Shown piece by piece: positions 61,530 to 64,000 of a DNA stretch of 64,000 nt; position 1 is the stretch's first letter, and the number at the start of each line of letters is the position of its first letter. Source of the DNA: Jejubacter sp036620675. GTDB taxonomy: Bacteria > Pseudomonadota > Gammaproteobacteria > Enterobacterales > Enterobacteriaceae. The stretch lies in the NCBI GenBank assembly GCA_036620675.1, contig JAZHEE010000003.1, one strand, 5' to 3'. The notes under the pieces were generated by a model that saw only the letters and a list, made by a program, of their open reading frames with translations, did no database searches and was not told where the DNA came from. The position numbers were made by a program, and so were the translations under genes.

Positions 61530-64000
61530 ATGAAACTACATTTTGAATCTGACCTTACCTATCAGCAAAACGCCATAACATCGGTCTGTGATTTGTTTGA
61601 AGGGCAAGAGAAATGGGAAAGCGAAATGACTGTGCTGGCCCCAGCTCAGGGTGCACTCTCATTTGAAGGCGCAACAGGTTCAATGCCTGTAAACCCACAG
61701 ATACCCGAAGATGATGTTCTGCTGAAAAACTTAAACAATGTTCAGTTGAAAAATCAGCTTCCTCCCTCACCTATGCTCGACAGCCATGATTTTACTGTCG
61801 AGATGGAAACAGGGACAGGTAAAACGTATGTTTATCTTCGCACCATGCTTGAGTTGAATAAACGCTATGGCATGAGCAAATTTATCATCGTAGTTCCTTC
61901 CGTTGCCATCAAGGAAGGCGTTTATAAAACACTACAAATTACTGAAGAACATTTCAAAAGCCTTTATGCGGGAGTTCCATACCAATACTATCTGTATGAC
62001 TCGTCAAAACCTGCGGATGTGCGAAATTTTGCAACCAGCTCTGTTATGCAGATCATGGTAATGACAGTTGGTGCGATTAACAAAAAAGACGTTAATAAGC
62101 TCTATCAGTCCAGTGAAAAAACAACCGTTGACGATCTGGATAAGCCAATTGATCTGATACGTGCTACGCGTCCAATTATTATTGTCGATGAACCGCAAAG
62201 TGTTGATGGTGGCTTAAATGGTGCAGGTAAAACCGCACTTGATGCTATGCACCCAATGTTTACCTTACGCTATTCAGCGACACATGTGCATAAACATCAT
62301 ATGGTGTATCGCCTCGATGCCATTGATGCTTACAATCAGAAACTGGTGAAACAAATCGAAGTTGCCGGGCTTGAAGTCCAAAATGCAAGCAATAGCCCCT
62401 ATGTAAAACTGGTCAGTATTAACAGTAAGAAGAATAGCATTAGCGCGACTGTTATTGTTGATATAGCCGATAAAAAAGGGGGCGTAAATCGTTCTGAAAT
62501 TACCGTGCATGACGGTATGACACTTGATGACGAAACGGGGCGTGATATTTATCAGGGATACAGGATAAGTGAGATCCGCACGGGCAAAGAAGGCTATCTG
62601 ACACTGGAGACGCCTTCTAATACCTACTATATGCAAGTGGGTGATGTCGTGGGTGATATTGACCCGATGCTCATCCAGCGTCATATGATTAGGCGTACAA
62701 TTCGTGAACATCTTGATAAAGAACTTCGCCTGAATTCCCAGCAAATCAAGGTTCTCACCCTGTTCTTCATTGATAAGGTTGATTTCTATCGCCAGACTAA
62801 TGAAGAAGGACTTCGTGAACCGGGTGAATATGCTCGTATCTTTGAAGAAGAATATCTAAAAGCGATCAAAAGCCCCGCATATAAAGATTTGCTCCCTTCT
62901 CATCCAGAACATGCTAAAGACGTTCATGATGGTTATTTCTCCATTGATAAAAAAGGTGGATGGGCTGAAACAACCGAAAGCAATAATGCAGGCCGCGAAA
63001 ATGCGGAACGCGGTTATAACCTCATCATGAAAAATAAAGAGAAGCTTTTGAGTTTCTCGAATCCGGTGAGGTTTATTTTTTCACACTCTGCTTTGAAAGA
63101 AGGCTGGGATAACCCCAATGTATTCCAGATCTGTAGCCTTCGAGAGATGGGAAGTGAACGAGAACGTCGTCAAACATTAGGGCGTGGTCTTCGCCTGTGT
63201 GTTAACCAAGAGGGTGAACGTGTTCGTGATGACAGCATTAACATTCTGACTGTCGTTGCCAGTGAAAATTATGAAGCCTATGCCGAACGACTACAGAGCG
63301 AAATTGAGAACGAAACAGGCATCCGTTTTGGTATCATCGAAAAAGATGCGTTTGCCCATCTGATCTTCTCTGATTCCTCACAAGCTGTGGGTATTGCCGG
63401 TTCACATGAGATTTGGGCTGAACTACAGACCGAAGGATATCTGGAAAAATCGGGGAAAATCACAAAAGCCCTGAAAAACGTGTTATTCGAAGACACTTTT
63501 GTTGTTAGTGAGAAGTATGCCTCACTACAGGAACAAATTGAAACTATCCTGCGTAAATCAGCAGGGCGACTCAATATAAACAATGCTGATGAGCGTAAAA
63601 CAATCAAATACCGGAAAGAAGTCTTAAACAGCCCGGAATTCGAAGCGTTATGGCAGCGCATTTGTCAAAAAACGCTGTACCGACTAGCATTTGATGAAGA
63701 AGAATTGATTAAATCCTGTACGAAATCACTTTCTGAAATGCAGCCTGTAGCAAAAGCAATGGTCAGTTTCAGCAAAGCAACAATCAAACAAAGTCAATCT
63801 GGCCTTGATGTTAAAGCTCTGTCTAATGGGACAACAAGCACTGTAATTGATGTTGCAGAGCAGCCATTGCCAGATATTCTTGGTGTTCTACAGGAAAAAA
63901 CCGGACTGACAAGACGCAGTTTAAGCACCATCCTGAAAGAGAGTGGAAGACTCGCTGATTTTGCTAAAAATCCACAGCAGTTTATCAGTGAAGCTATAGG
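61530..64000 (+). CDS. res: Type III restriction enzyme (Res), 3' end off the window
   Basis: Helicase-nuclease subunit that cuts unmethylated DNA together with Mod. The ATG at 61530 follows AAGGGAATGAG. The frame stays open for 823 codons to the right edge. Superfamily 2 motifs: Walker A METGTGKTY (92-100), DEPQ box at 220-223, SAT-like RYSATH (about 250), and motif VI RQTLGRGLRL (about 547-556). The C-terminal endonuclease domain should begin near residue 800 or later and is mostly not seen. In family members Res is about 970-990 residues, so about 150 residues are missing. Confidence 0.93.
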   Translation, partial: MKLHFESDLTYQQNAITSVCDLFEGQEKWESEMTVLAPAQGALSFEGATGSMPVNPQIPEDDVLLKNLNNVQLKNQLPPSPMLDSHDFTVEMETGTGKTYVYLRTMLELNKRYGMSKFIIVVPSVAIKEGVYKTLQITEEHFKSLYAGVPYQYYLYDSSKPADVRNFATSSVMQIMVMTVGAINKKDVNKLYQSSEKTTVDDLDKPIDLIRATRPIIIVDEPQSVDGGLNGAGKTALDAMHPMFTLRYSATHVHKHHMVYRLDAIDAYNQKLVKQIEVAGLEVQNASNSPYVKLVSINSKKNSISATVIVDIADKKGGVNRSEITVHDGMTLDDETGRDIYQGYRISEIRTGKEGYLTLETPSNTYYMQVGDVVGDIDPMLIQRHMIRRTIREHLDKELRLNSQQIKVLTLFFIDKVDFYRQTNEEGLREPGEYARIFEEEYLKAIKSPAYKDLLPSHPEHAKDVHDGYFSIDKKGGWAETTESNNAGRENAERGYNLIMKNKEKLLSFSNPVRFIFSHSALKEGWDNPNVFQICSLREMGSERERRQTLGRGLRLCVNQEGERVRDDSINILTVVASENYEAYAERLQSEIENETGIRFGIIEKDAFAHLIFSDSSQAVGIAGSHEIWAELQTEGYLEKSGKITKALKNVLFEDTFVVSEKYASLQEQIETILRKSAGRLNINNADERKTIKYRKEVLNSPEFEALWQRICQKTLYRLAFDEEELIKSCTKSLSEMQPVAKAMVSFSKATIKQSQSGLDVKALSNGTTSTVIDVAEQPLPDILGVLQEKTGLTRRSLSTILKESGRLADFAKNPQQFISEAI

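Overview
The window is chromosomal DNA of a gamma-proteobacterium of the family Enterobacteriaceae. From cycA to yjdC the gene order is that of the 94-95 min region of the Escherichia coli chromosome, read in inverted orientation, and most proteins match their E. coli counterparts in length and motif. I cannot name the genus. It is not E. coli itself: ampC, blc, yjeJ and the yjfIJKLM block are missing, and an arylsulfatase locus, a lactate utilisation operon and a tRNA-Phe island are present.

Layout. 1-5700: start of cycA, fklB, divergent ytfB, the rpsF-priB-rpsR-rplI operon, then three tandem small YhcN-type genes (a degraded yjfY, bsmA, yjfN). 5700-18400: aidB, a frameshifted 2-oxoglutarate/Fe(II) oxygenase gene, rlmB, rnr, nsrR, purA, yjeT and hflC-hflK-hflX-hfq, with an ERIC element between hflX and hflK. 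18400-27400: miaA-mutL-amiB-tsaE-nnr, divergent queG, a datA-like segment with two perfect DnaA boxes, three identical tRNA-Gly(GCC) genes, and orn. 27400-37700: rsgA, psd with an unusual TolA-like C-terminal repeat, mscM, a serine-type arylsulfatase with its radical-SAM maturase, and epmA.

37800-57750: frdABCD, gdx (sugE) behind a guanidine-II riboswitch, ecnB, ecnA, efp, epmB, an inserted lctP-lutABC operon, yjeI, groEL-groES behind a sigma-32 promoter, fxsA, aspA, dcuA, cutA, dsbD and yjdC. 57860 to the right edge: a tRNA-Phe gene used as an integration site, a P4-type integrase, and the mod and (truncated) res genes of a Type III restriction-modification system. The island continues beyond the window.

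How the parts work together. aspA, dcuA and frdABCD form an anaerobic aspartate-to-fumarate-to-succinate route. efp, epmA and epmB give the EF-P lysylation pathway. lctP with lutABC gives lactate import and oxidation. The sulfatase and maturase are a matched enzyme/activator pair. No wholly new system is proven here. The strongest points for follow-up are the Psd repeat extension, the datA-like segment with its expanded tRNA spacer, and the tRNA-Phe island.
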